Shown here piece after piece: positions 30,373-39,333 of a DNA stretch of 48,225 nucleotides. Below the pieces are notes generated by a model. It saw nothing but the letters and a program-made list of their open reading frames with translations. It was not told the origin of the DNA and ran no database searches. The first letter of the stretch is position 1. Each line of letters begins with the position of its first letter. Origin of the DNA: a virus; IMG/VR virus record IMGVR_UViG_3300020034_000027, positions 1-48,225 of that record. One strand, 5' to 3'. Position numbers and translations under genes: made by a program.

Positions 30373-30738
30373 ATGAATAGAACACAGTTTTTCGAGGAGA
30401 CTAGAATTCTAACCCAGGAGAGGACTAAACTTCTCACCACTAAAGGCAAAGCTTACTCTGGCGACGATGACGCCTTCGCCAACTTTAAATCAGAGGGTGA
30501 TGACCTGGGACTGACTAAGTACCAAATCTGGTCCGTCTACGCTTTTAAGCACATCGGGACTATTAAGCGGGCAATTAAAGTCAATCCTATACACCCAGTC
30601 GATAACAGTGAGGGTCTACGTGGACGTATTAAAGACGCCATTAACTACTTAGAACTCCTTAACGGAATGCTGAAAGAAGACGAAAGGAAAGTTGAAAGAG
30701 AAGTAGAAAAAGATGAAGACCCAAGAACTGGCCATTGA
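30373..30738 (+). CDS. DUF1599-like (nucleotide modification-associated) protein
   Basis: 121 residues. The blocks KGKAYSGDDDAFANFK, QIWSVYAFKHIGTI and GLRGRIKDAINYLELL follow the pattern I know from DUF1599 and nucleotide-modification-associated domains of phages, an all-helical fold related to MazG-type enzymes. It probably acts on nucleotides. Confidence 0.75.
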   Translation: MNRTQFFEETRILTQERTKLLTTKGKAYSGDDDAFANFKSEGDDLGLTKYQIWSVYAFKHIGTIKRAIKVNPIHPVDNSEGLRGRIKDAINYLELLNGMLKEDERKVEREVEKDEDPRTGH

Positions 30739-30928
30739 ACTAAGTAACCTCTTCGGAGGTAACGGCAGGTCGACCAACGAGCAGCTAGTCCTCGTGGAGG
30801 AACTGCTTGAAAAGTGGAAGAAAGAACTTCTCCGTGATGCCCACTACCAAATTGTCTCTATTAAATCACTGGCACAAAGCGAGCGGGTCCGCGACGCCTG
30901 TCGGGAATCAATGAAACCTGATGCCTAA
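30713..30928 (+). CDS. Small helical protein
   Basis: 71 residues, MKTQELAIELSNLFGG start, helical and charged. Overlaps the previous gene by 26 bases and the next by 8. No family recognised. Confidence 0.65.
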   Translation: MKTQELAIELSNLFGGNGRSTNEQLVLVEELLEKWKKELLRDAHYQIVSIKSLAQSERVRDACRESMKPDA

Positions 30929-32318
30929 CTTCTTTCAACTATACGCCGCATATGCCGACGGGACTGAACCTCCTGCTAATTTCCACGCTTGGAGTGCTTT
31001 GGGTGCTATCAGTGCACTACTTGGTAAAAAGTGTCAAATCCCACAAGGGCATTTTACCGTTTTCCCCAATCTGTATATTGTTCTTGTGGGCACTCCTGGC
31101 ACTAGAAAGAGTACTGCTATGAACATAGCCAAGAGGCTTGTTAGGCTAGTGAAGGAAGTGCCAGTAGCAGCAGAGTCAAGTAGTAGGGAAGCCCTAATCG
31201 ACTTTATGGCAGCTAACAAAGTCATGGCAACTCAAGCGGGCCAGGACATCTCCTATTGGCAGGCTAGTTCGTTCGGAACAGAGTTAGAGCAATTTCTCGG
31301 CGGTAAACACATCAACACCCAAATGGTCGGTTTTCTCACTGCCATCTGGGATGAACCCATCTTCAAAGAAGCAACGAGAAAAGGGGGATTTGTTACCATC
31401 AATAATCCCTACTTCTCAATGCTCGGCTGCTGTACTCCTAGCTGGGTTACGGACAAGCTGAGAAACGACGTCATTACTGATGGCTTCTCTCGCCGAGTCA
31501 TCTTTGCCCTAGAAAGTGAGCGAGCCTGCTTAAATGACTGGCCACAGAACACCCCTGAAAAGCTTGAAATGTTAGCAGTTCTAGCCAACGAAAGTCAACG
31601 TATCTTCCAAATCATCGGTCAGTATGAGCTTACCAAGCCAGCTCGTCTCTACTACAAAGATAAGTATGCTAAAATCCAAGACGAAGCGAAGGAATATAGC
31701 GAGAAAATACAAAGCTATTTTACTTCAAAACATGAACTTGCACTTAAAATTGCAATGTGCCTTGGTGCAGGCATTGACTCATCGCGGGTTATTACCGAAG
31801 ACGTTATACGAGCAGCATTTGACTTTCTTGGCCAGAGTGAACGATGTCTTGAAGTCGTATTCTCGGGAATTGGAAGAAATGAACTTAAAGCTCTTTCCGA
31901 AAAAGGACTAGATAAGATTCGTCAACTCGGGAAAGCGGGCATGACAAAAGCCCAGTTCGTCGGGGCCATGTATCATGACCTTAACAAAGCTGAGCTTGAC
32001 GAAACGTGGGAGGTATTATTAACTACCGGCCAGACAACGCCGACAAGTCTAAGTTCGGCCCAAGATGCCCCACGCGTCCGGGCGACTGTATTAAACCCGC
32101 TGCCTCCGGCCGCAAACCTGCTTGAGTTAGTGCGTCATTTAGAATTGAAGACTGAAGAGAAGATGGCAACGACTCAAGCTTTTGAGATAAGAGGTCATCT
32201 TGCCCCAGAGACAAAGCAACTTCTAGACTCTTTAGCAGAGAGGAGGTCTTTGCAGGCACGCGGGATTTTACTGAAGGGAACGTCTTCTCAAGTCGCTGCC
32301 GTTCAGCCGACCCTTTGA
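30921..32318 (+). CDS. DUF3987-like P-loop ATPase
   Basis: 465 residues. Walker A is LVGTPGTRKSTAMN near residue 55, with a second acidic strand in ISYWQASSFGTELEQFL. The start FFQLYAAYADGTEPPANFHAWSALGAI is familiar from DUF3987-type phage primase/helicase-linked proteins. The last 98 codons run antisense to the end of the 32023-39333 gene. The C-terminal part from about residue 370 is polar and low-complexity and may not be constrained. It is the last early gene. Confidence 0.7.
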   Translation: MPNFFQLYAAYADGTEPPANFHAWSALGAISALLGKKCQIPQGHFTVFPNLYIVLVGTPGTRKSTAMNIAKRLVRLVKEVPVAAESSSREALIDFMAANKVMATQAGQDISYWQASSFGTELEQFLGGKHINTQMVGFLTAIWDEPIFKEATRKGGFVTINNPYFSMLGCCTPSWVTDKLRNDVITDGFSRRVIFALESERACLNDWPQNTPEKLEMLAVLANESQRIFQIIGQYELTKPARLYYKDKYAKIQDEAKEYSEKIQSYFTSKHELALKIAMCLGAGIDSSRVITEDVIRAAFDFLGQSERCLEVVFSGIGRNELKALSEKGLDKIRQLGKAGMTKAQFVGAMYHDLNKAELDETWEVLLTTGQTTPTSLSSAQDAPRVRATVLNPLPPAANLLELVRHLELKTEEKMATTQAFEIRGHLAPETKQLLDSLAERRSLQARGILLKGTSSQVAAVQPTL

Positions 32319-35300
32319 GGGAAGCGGGCTTGGTAACTCTGCCTTCAAACTCCTCAAGCTGGTCGGTGATAGCCTGGACAAACTCGCTCCTATCCTGCAG
32401 TCCGCTTACGGAACTCAAGTAATCAGAGAACATCTGGTTCGCTTTTAACAACGCCTCCTCATCTCCTCCAGTGTAAAAATCATCCAAATGCTTACTAATA
32501 TTTCTCACAACACGCTGATACTCATCGGCACTCTTCTTATTACTCTTGTAAATCTCGCTGTTAAACTGGCGCTGCTTAGACACCTGCGTAGGGGTGAATC
32601 CTGCCAGAGTAGCGACGGAACCTGAGATTCCAAGTGGGTCACTAACAGGCTGCTGATTCTTGTCGACCACTGTTCCCTTGGAGAGCACATCAAACACCCT
32701 CAGTGCCTGGCTGAGAAAAGCAGGTGCTGCACTTCTGGTGGCACTCCACCACTGCTGAGGGTTGAATGGGTCTGCTTTGATTTCACCGATTCCGTCCACC
32801 ACCCGGCCAATCATACCCGCTGCTGGTCCACCGAATTGCTCAGCGGTAATTGGCTGACCAGCTTGGTAACGAATGAGCGGAGAACCCAGCCCGATTGAGT
32901 TGCTAGCGTCGACTCCGAAGATATTCGGTATTCCTCCTAGCACTCCATCAGAAACTCGGTCAGCGAAGTTAGCCAGGCCAGTCTTATCCTCCTCGTCATC
33001 GGAGAGTGAAGTCATCGCAGTAACCATTCCCTCTCTCATTGCACGTTTGAGGGATATACCAGTCATCTCTTCAAAGACTGCTTCCGCTGTAGCTGCACCA
33101 ATCATTCCCATTGAACCAGAGAAAGCGAGCAGGTGAGCCATTCCGGTATAGAAAGCCTTCTTGTCATTACTGCTCCCCTGCTGGAAACCCTTCTTCCAGA
33201 ACGAGTAAAGCTGGCTGATATGATTCAGGGTAAACGACTGCATTGCAGACAAGACCGAAACTGGTCCATGCCAGATTGTCCCTCCACTCTTAATCATGAA
33301 ACCTGGCCGGTTAGGCTTGTCTCCAACAAAGTTTACATAATTCGTAAATTTACTGGCTTCCCCGTAGAGAGTTCGCATATCACTAACCCCATCTGCCCTC
33401 TGTTTCAGCAGACTTGCAATGAATGTAGTTTTTCTGTTTGCTCCTTCTGCTGCGGCGGAAGTGCTCTGCATGAACCGCTCAAAAGCCTTGAGTGACTGTG
33501 TTCCCAAGTAACTAATCTTCTTCCCGAATGTCTTCGTCCCCTCACTCTGAGCATTAATAGAGTCGAGAGCATTCTGCAAATCCACACTCTCATGAATTGG
33601 GTTCTCCAGTGCCGTCTGAAAAGATATACCATCGCGTTCAGCTTGTTTCAAGAGAATGTCAATGGTCTGGTCCCCGGTGGTACCCTTGAAACCGTACTTA
33701 GCAGCGAGCTTGGCACCTTTAGCGAAATGACCATAGGAGGAGAGTCCGCCACCGTCGGAGACCATTTGACTAATCCCGTTAAGTGGGATTTGCACCGCGT
33801 TCTGTACAACATGACGGAAGCTACCGCCGAGATAGTAGTAAAAAATAGCTTTCCTGAGAGTGTTGAACTCTGTTTGGTTACTCAGGGTGTAATTGAGTTC
33901 ATCCTCCATTCTCTTACGCATTTCAGGATTCGAATCGAGTTCTTCCCGCTCCAGGTGGAGTTCTCCCCGAGCACGGGTGACCTTCTTGTTCCCGGATACC
34001 GTGTTGAAATCCATATATTCAACGATGTTCGGAAGGAAGTCATTCCGGTCGAACCCGGGGACTAAGTAACGGCGCTCTTTGAACTTGTCTCCTTTGACCG
34101 CTAAGACATCCTTAATTTCCTCCTCGAGTGGTTGGAAGCGGCGCTCTAAGTCAGACATAGCCGTGAGAAGACTCTCTCTCTGAGCTGGGTCCATATCGAG
34201 AGTCTGGTCAGACAAGTGGCCAATCAACTCTCCAAGTTGCTGCTTCGCTCTGTCACGAACCCCCTTCAGCTTGTCAGGACTAAAGATGCGAGCCCTCTGA
34301 CGCAGTTCCTCTTTGTCCATGAGTTCGTAGTCAGCCGGAGCGAACTGATTTGCAGCGATGTAATCATCTGCCTGTTTCTTACTATCGAAGCCCTTGAATT
34401 CCTTAACCTTGGCGAACTCCTCGCCAAATTCACTCTTTTCGTAGACACGAAGCAGGAAGCGGCCACGTCTCGTCATCGGAGCGTAGCCAGCGTCTTTAGT
34501 AATAAACTTCGACTGTGCTCGCAGGGCAGCCATACGAACCATCGCCTCTCCGACTGAACTAATGAAATTATCCGGACCAGGTTGGATAGGAATTGCCCCA
34601 GTGAACTCCTGCCTAATCGCCTGGTCAAACATCAACGAGAACTGTTCCTGCTCTGCTTGGAGTTGGTTAACGTTCTGCTCCAGAACACCCTGCAACTCCA
34701 GGTCAGGATTCGGCTGGCGATTCTCCAGGTCAAGTCGCTTCTTATAGACATCCAGCTCATACCTCTTCGAACCGAACTCATTCGCCATCTGCCCCAACCT
34801 CTCCACCTTCTGTGAAACTCCCTCAGCGTTTTGTTTCTTATTCGCACGGAAGAAGACTTTGGCAATTTGGTAGTTATCCGTCGCCTCTTGTTTCCTGTGC
34901 TGCTCAGCGGCTACTCTCTCCGGTAGTTTACGAAATCCCTCGAAGAAAGTGGCTTCCTCGGGCGTCATTCCATACTTTGATATCATGTCCTTAACCTGAA
35001 CAAGGTCCGCATCAGTCACATCCCTTTTAGATGATGAAAGTCTCTCTCTAATATTCTGGTTTTCCTCGAAGATTTTGGACGAAGTTTCGAGCCACTTCTG
35101 CCCTCGGGGGTTGGAAGGATTAGCCACTTCTTTAACAAACTTACCATACCGTTCGAGCGCCTGCTGACGAGATAGGTCACCTGCCTCGTTCTGACCGATG
35201 CTGGAAAGGTGTTCATAAACCTCAGATTGAGTGTTAGGACGAAAATTGTGCAGATTCCAGAAATGCTCAGCGGTGTAGGGCTGGTCCCTCGTACGGAAGA

Positions 35301-38300
35301 GAGCAGAGTAGAAGTAGTCTTCATACTTACTCTGCCCGACTCCCATTGCTTTCTTGAACAAGTCACCAGCAAAGCTGTGCAACTCACCGCCCCCACCCTT
35401 CGGTAGTGAACCGCCCATGTCCTTCCTAAAAGTGGGCAGATTGGAGACGAAGTTACCTTCGTCGAACCTGGAAGTCCGGTTCAGTCCCAAAACTGCCTGA
35501 AGATTGTCGTCCGCTAATTTACTAACATGCTTGCTCATCAAGTTAGCAAAATCACTAACCCTCTTACCTGCCTCTGGCAATAACATATGACTGATACTAG
35601 GATAGTCACTCCCGAAGTACTTCTTGATACTCTTCGTAAATGCCTGCATAACCCTAACGAGGGGCATTGGCAAGTACTTATACCAGTCTGGCGATTGGTT
35701 GTTGATTCTATAGTGTTCCGCACTGGCCTCCATCAACCCCGCTGCAAACTCGTGCGCGACTTTCTCCTTATAACGTGGGTCGGCTTTATCGAACTTAGTT
35801 CCCGCCAGGTACTCCGGGTCGAACTGCTCACCGAGCCCGAGTTTTCGTTTAATTTCGGAGAAAATAGCCAGCCGGTTACCTGCACCCAAATCATTACTGC
35901 TGGAAATGAATGCGGTGTAGGCTTCTGGGTCATTAAGCCGAACGTCGTCAATGGCCCCGTGAGTCAACTCATGCGAGAGCTTTGTAACTGCGTCGGACAG
36001 AGTTTTAATATGCTCGACTGACAACTTAATATCCCTCGTATCTAAGCTGATTTCTCCAACGAGACCGGGGTCACTAAAGCGGCCTTGGGTGATGATTCCC
36101 CTTTCACCCTTGATAGCGTCGAGAAAATTGAGCAGCGGCTCCACATCCTCTCGTTTGCCACCCACGACTGAGTTGAGGATTTCTTCCTCAGTCATCTTCT
36201 TGCGACCGTACCTCTTCGTCCGCTCTAGCCGCAGGGTGTTCTCTAGAGAGGTCTGCTTATCCGCGTCATAGAGACTGAAGAGTTTCCTCACTTCTGGTGA
36301 GGGATTCGAGATGTCGTAGAGGCGAGCAGTGATGTTTGTCTTCGGCTTTCCATTCTCACGAAGGATTGGAGAACCGACCTTTCTATCTTGTGTTTGGTCA
36401 GGCCCCCTACCTTCATAGACGGATTTGTGTTCACCAAAATCCACCCGCTGTCCCTTGCTCCTCGTCAGCTTCTCCGCAATCGCAGGTAGACGCTGGTCAT
36501 AGGCAGCACGCATTCCTTTCTCCTGTGGAATGATATACGTCCCTCCCGGTCCGCCAGGGGAGACACCATCCATACGAATCTGGTCATGACCCTCCGTCAT
36601 CATCGCCGTCGGTGCGTCGGAGATAGCAATGTACTTCGCACCAATCTCTCTAGCGTGTTGAATGATGGCTTTTACTGCTAGAGATTCATAATGTTCGAGA
36701 AGTGGATGTTGAGAGGTTTTTGGCGAATCCTTGCCCATGTTCTCTCTCTGTTCAGGAGTTAAAGTAGAAAGTGCGGCTTCTCTCTGTTCCCTACGACTTT
36801 CTATCTTTTTCTTTTCCTGTGCTAACCGTTGTGCCCAATCACCTTGTATCTCAAAGGCATGAAAAACCTTATCGCCTGCGGAAGCACCTGAAATACGAGT
36901 GGCATGTTCCGCTGTTAGTATCTCTTCATGCCCACGAGCAGAAAAGAGAACGTTTTTGTCGGAGTCGCCAAAGTGAGGACCTTTGAATAAAACTTCTTCT
37001 CTGGCGGGGACACCAGTGTATTGTTCCCCAGCAGGACCTTTTCTAGGTTTAATTTCAGGTATTTGCTTAACTGGAACCCGCCCCAAAATATCTACCGCGC
37101 GGGGCATCTTGTCGAGTGGCTTTGGCTCCACGTTATACCGGCCAGTAGCTGCGTCGCTATCACCTATAGGATGATGTCCCATTCTATCTGAGTCTATAGC
37201 GCGATGAAGTTCCTCTGCCAATTCTAACGCCGGAGATGGCAGGTCGTCGTGCAGGACTTTTTTACCTTCTCTAGTTTGATAATGCGTAATGTTACCATTG
37301 TCATCGTAGATAGGAGTGTAACCCTCTGTCTCGAGTCGATGTTCAAATTGACCTAAATTCTCTTGAGCACTGGGACCGGGCAGCAGTTTCTTCGTCTCAA
37401 TCTCCGGTGTATTCTCCCTTATCCACTTGGTAAACTCAGCCGCTTTAATCTTGCCGGTCGGCTTAGAATACTGTGCATGTAGAGCGTCATAGTCAGTTCC
37501 CTTAGGAATAACTTCCCACTTTCCATTTTTTTGAATGTATTGCCCTGTGGGAGAATCAGCGGGTGGCTTAGGTAGAGTCGCCTTAAACTCATCCGAAAGC
37601 GGGTCTCCTCTCCCCTGGTGAATCAGCTCATCGATTTGAGTATATCCAGCAGCCTTCGGACCATACTCAGGTCCATAAACTGTGTACATATACACCGGCT
37701 CAACTTTATCAGATTTTAATAAAGTTTCGATTCCACGGTCCTTATAATGTTCCCAGAGAGCGGAAGGACTCCAGTCCTTCACAGCCTGCACTAACCCCTT
37801 CGCACTAATCTCAGCGTTCGCATCAGTCTGGAATCGGGGACCCTTACTCCCTTTCGCCTCCATTGACTTATTAAACATATCCAACACATGATTTGTAAAC
37901 GACAGCTCATTCTGGCCATCGTCCATTGGAGTAAACAAGGATTGCAACTTCTGCAAACCATCGTTCCTAACTCTCCACTTAATCACATCTTCATTCTTCT
38001 CGGTAGAGATAACATCATCACCAATGGCCATATCCCCGAGAGACTTAAGAACCGCTCGTTCGTTATTATCCCCAAGCACCACCGCCGCCTTCTCAGTCCC
38101 ACGTTTGTCTCTCAATACCGCTGCAAACCCGCTCGGCTTAACCGGCTTAGTGGGAGTACCGTAACCAAGCAGCATCCCGAGTGAGTTGGCCTGAATCGCA
38201 CCTTCGATGACTGGCGGACTAGTCATACCCTCATTATAGAGGTAGAGATTCCCGTTCGTCGGGCTCGTATACGACATATAACCAGGCATTGTCGTGTCAT

Positions 38301-39333
38301 CTAAATTCGGATTACTCCCCTTTGGAATCTCCATCACTGCTTTCTTGCCCTTACTGACCAAGTAGAGCTGTGACTGCAAGGTTGCAGTAGTCTCCGGAAC
38401 AGTAGAGAAGTCGGTTGGGTCGTACTGCTTATTCTTCTGCTCCTTCAACTTGGAGATTCTGTCCTCCATGGAAGTCAGTCGACTCGTAAGGTCTTTCTCC
38501 CTAGCCAGGTCAATTTCCGTCTTCTCACTCGAAGGCTTCTTCAGCAAGTCGGCATATTCCTGTTGGTCAGTTTTATGAAGAGTGTCAGTGTAATCGGGGA
38601 TGTTATTTCTAACTTCCTCTCGCTTAGCAATACGGTTGCTGGTCCCCTCGACCACATGGTCAATGGCTGCGCTGACTATTGTCTGACCAGCCAGGTAAGA
38701 AAGCGGGTTAGCTGGGTCACTAATAAAATCAGCAAGACCGCCAGGAGAAGTTGCAATGCCCAAAGCGTCACCAGGAATGGAGCCAATAGCACTGCCAACG
38801 GTTCCGCCAACCATTCCCTTAAGTCCTTTTCCGCCCATTTTAGAACGTCCATATTCAGCTCCTTTGATTCCACCGGCTAGTGAGAGTAGAGAACTGGCAG
38901 CACTACCAAGAGCGGCAGTGTCACTACCAGTTTCAGCCTTAGTGCGGCCGTAAGAGAGGGCAGCACCGGTTCCAAAACCAAGGTAACGTGGAACGCCTTT
39001 AAACGCTCCAGCTAGCATATTAACTCCCAGTTCTGGTGCTGAAGACACTAAATTCCCCGCAGTCTTCCCAGCCACTCTAGCCATCAGACTCTGGTCACCA
39101 CCGAGAAATTGGGTTAGTCCCTCCTCCACACCCTGGCCAGCGTGGGAGAAGGGTGCAGTAACTGCATTAACCCCCCTCAAAAGGGCGCTGCTCTCCTGGA
39201 CAGGCTTAAGGCTTTCATTGCCCGTCTTCTCGTAGAGCAAATCAGCTAACTCTTGGTCATTGAGCGAGTCAAGACCAGGGTTCTTCTGCCTGACATTTCC
39301 AAGCAGGTCAGTCGCTTCACGTAGAGTGGCCAT
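32023..39333 (-). CDS. Giant internal/ejection protein with zinc metallopeptidase motif
   Basis: 2,436 residues, the largest gene. Residues 90-200 are Gly/Ala-rich and could insert in membranes (GGIKGAEYGRSKMGG). Residues about 780-1015 (FGDSDKNVLFSARGHEEI, KVFHAFEIQGDWAQRL, AREIGAKYIAISDAPTAM) resemble a domain found in large polyvalent phage proteins. At about 1120 is LSHELTHGAID, an HEXXH zinc site, with a possible third ligand in AHEFAAGLMEA, the gluzincin arrangement. The rest is helical with hydrophobic patches. Its place at the end of the virion gene row fits an ejected internal protein. Its last 296 bases overlap the convergent ATPase gene. Confidence 0.8.
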   Translation of the reverse strand: MATLREATDLLGNVRQKNPGLDSLNDQELADLLYEKTGNESLKPVQESSALLRGVNAVTAPFSHAGQGVEEGLTQFLGGDQSLMARVAGKTAGNLVSSAPELGVNMLAGAFKGVPRYLGFGTGAALSYGRTKAETGSDTAALGSAASSLLSLAGGIKGAEYGRSKMGGKGLKGMVGGTVGSAIGSIPGDALGIATSPGGLADFISDPANPLSYLAGQTIVSAAIDHVVEGTSNRIAKREEVRNNIPDYTDTLHKTDQQEYADLLKKPSSEKTEIDLAREKDLTSRLTSMEDRISKLKEQKNKQYDPTDFSTVPETTATLQSQLYLVSKGKKAVMEIPKGSNPNLDDTTMPGYMSYTSPTNGNLYLYNEGMTSPPVIEGAIQANSLGMLLGYGTPTKPVKPSGFAAVLRDKRGTEKAAVVLGDNNERAVLKSLGDMAIGDDVISTEKNEDVIKWRVRNDGLQKLQSLFTPMDDGQNELSFTNHVLDMFNKSMEAKGSKGPRFQTDANAEISAKGLVQAVKDWSPSALWEHYKDRGIETLLKSDKVEPVYMYTVYGPEYGPKAAGYTQIDELIHQGRGDPLSDEFKATLPKPPADSPTGQYIQKNGKWEVIPKGTDYDALHAQYSKPTGKIKAAEFTKWIRENTPEIETKKLLPGPSAQENLGQFEHRLETEGYTPIYDDNGNITHYQTREGKKVLHDDLPSPALELAEELHRAIDSDRMGHHPIGDSDAATGRYNVEPKPLDKMPRAVDILGRVPVKQIPEIKPRKGPAGEQYTGVPAREEVLFKGPHFGDSDKNVLFSARGHEEILTAEHATRISGASAGDKVFHAFEIQGDWAQRLAQEKKKIESRREQREAALSTLTPEQRENMGKDSPKTSQHPLLEHYESLAVKAIIQHAREIGAKYIAISDAPTAMMTEGHDQIRMDGVSPGGPGGTYIIPQEKGMRAAYDQRLPAIAEKLTRSKGQRVDFGEHKSVYEGRGPDQTQDRKVGSPILRENGKPKTNITARLYDISNPSPEVRKLFSLYDADKQTSLENTLRLERTKRYGRKKMTEEEILNSVVGGKREDVEPLLNFLDAIKGERGIITQGRFSDPGLVGEISLDTRDIKLSVEHIKTLSDAVTKLSHELTHGAIDDVRLNDPEAYTAFISSSNDLGAGNRLAIFSEIKRKLGLGEQFDPEYLAGTKFDKADPRYKEKVAHEFAAGLMEASAEHYRINNQSPDWYKYLPMPLVRVMQAFTKSIKKYFGSDYPSISHMLLPEAGKRVSDFANLMSKHVSKLADDNLQAVLGLNRTSRFDEGNFVSNLPTFRKDMGGSLPKGGGGELHSFAGDLFKKAMGVGQSKYEDYFYSALFRTRDQPYTAEHFWNLHNFRPNTQSEVYEHLSSIGQNEAGDLSRQQALERYGKFVKEVANPSNPRGQKWLETSSKIFEENQNIRERLSSSKRDVTDADLVQVKDMISKYGMTPEEATFFEGFRKLPERVAAEQHRKQEATDNYQIAKVFFRANKKQNAEGVSQKVERLGQMANEFGSKRYELDVYKKRLDLENRQPNPDLELQGVLEQNVNQLQAEQEQFSLMFDQAIRQEFTGAIPIQPGPDNFISSVGEAMVRMAALRAQSKFITKDAGYAPMTRRGRFLLRVYEKSEFGEEFAKVKEFKGFDSKKQADDYIAANQFAPADYELMDKEELRQRARIFSPDKLKGVRDRAKQQLGELIGHLSDQTLDMDPAQRESLLTAMSDLERRFQPLEEEIKDVLAVKGDKFKERRYLVPGFDRNDFLPNIVEYMDFNTVSGNKKVTRARGELHLEREELDSNPEMRKRMEDELNYTLSNQTEFNTLRKAIFYYYLGGSFRHVVQNAVQIPLNGISQMVSDGGGLSSYGHFAKGAKLAAKYGFKGTTGDQTIDILLKQAERDGISFQTALENPIHESVDLQNALDSINAQSEGTKTFGKKISYLGTQSLKAFERFMQSTSAAAEGANRKTTFIASLLKQRADGVSDMRTLYGEASKFTNYVNFVGDKPNRPGFMIKSGGTIWHGPVSVLSAMQSFTLNHISQLYSFWKKGFQQGSSNDKKAFYTGMAHLLAFSGSMGMIGAATAEAVFEEMTGISLKRAMREGMVTAMTSLSDDEEDKTGLANFADRVSDGVLGGIPNIFGVDASNSIGLGSPLIRYQAGQPITAEQFGGPAAGMIGRVVDGIGEIKADPFNPQQWWSATRSAAPAFLSQALRVFDVLSKGTVVDKNQQPVSDPLGISGSVATLAGFTPTQVSKQRQFNSEIYKSNKKSADEYQRVVRNISKHLDDFYTGGDEEALLKANQMFSDYLSSVSGLQDRSEFVQAITDQLEEFEGRVTKPASLKGSAERQRLEKTFPSVKSRVPAKTSSLLKSLEVALSLGQDDLLSQKLESLPSSLQSSILNDALTQAGLRPEAAGLIQSPGRVGHLGPNLDLSALSGR
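37702..37726. promoter_or_regulatory. 25-bp palindrome, copy 9 (inside giant gene)
   Basis: Perfect arms (AACTTTAT and ATAAAGTT), centre CAGATTTTA, within coding sequence near residue 540 of the giant protein and far from any start codon. Confidence 0.85.

Noticed and set aside
32023-39333. N4-like virion RNA polymerase
   Set aside because: No polymerase motifs were seen in the giant protein, despite its size and the N4-like capsid protein.
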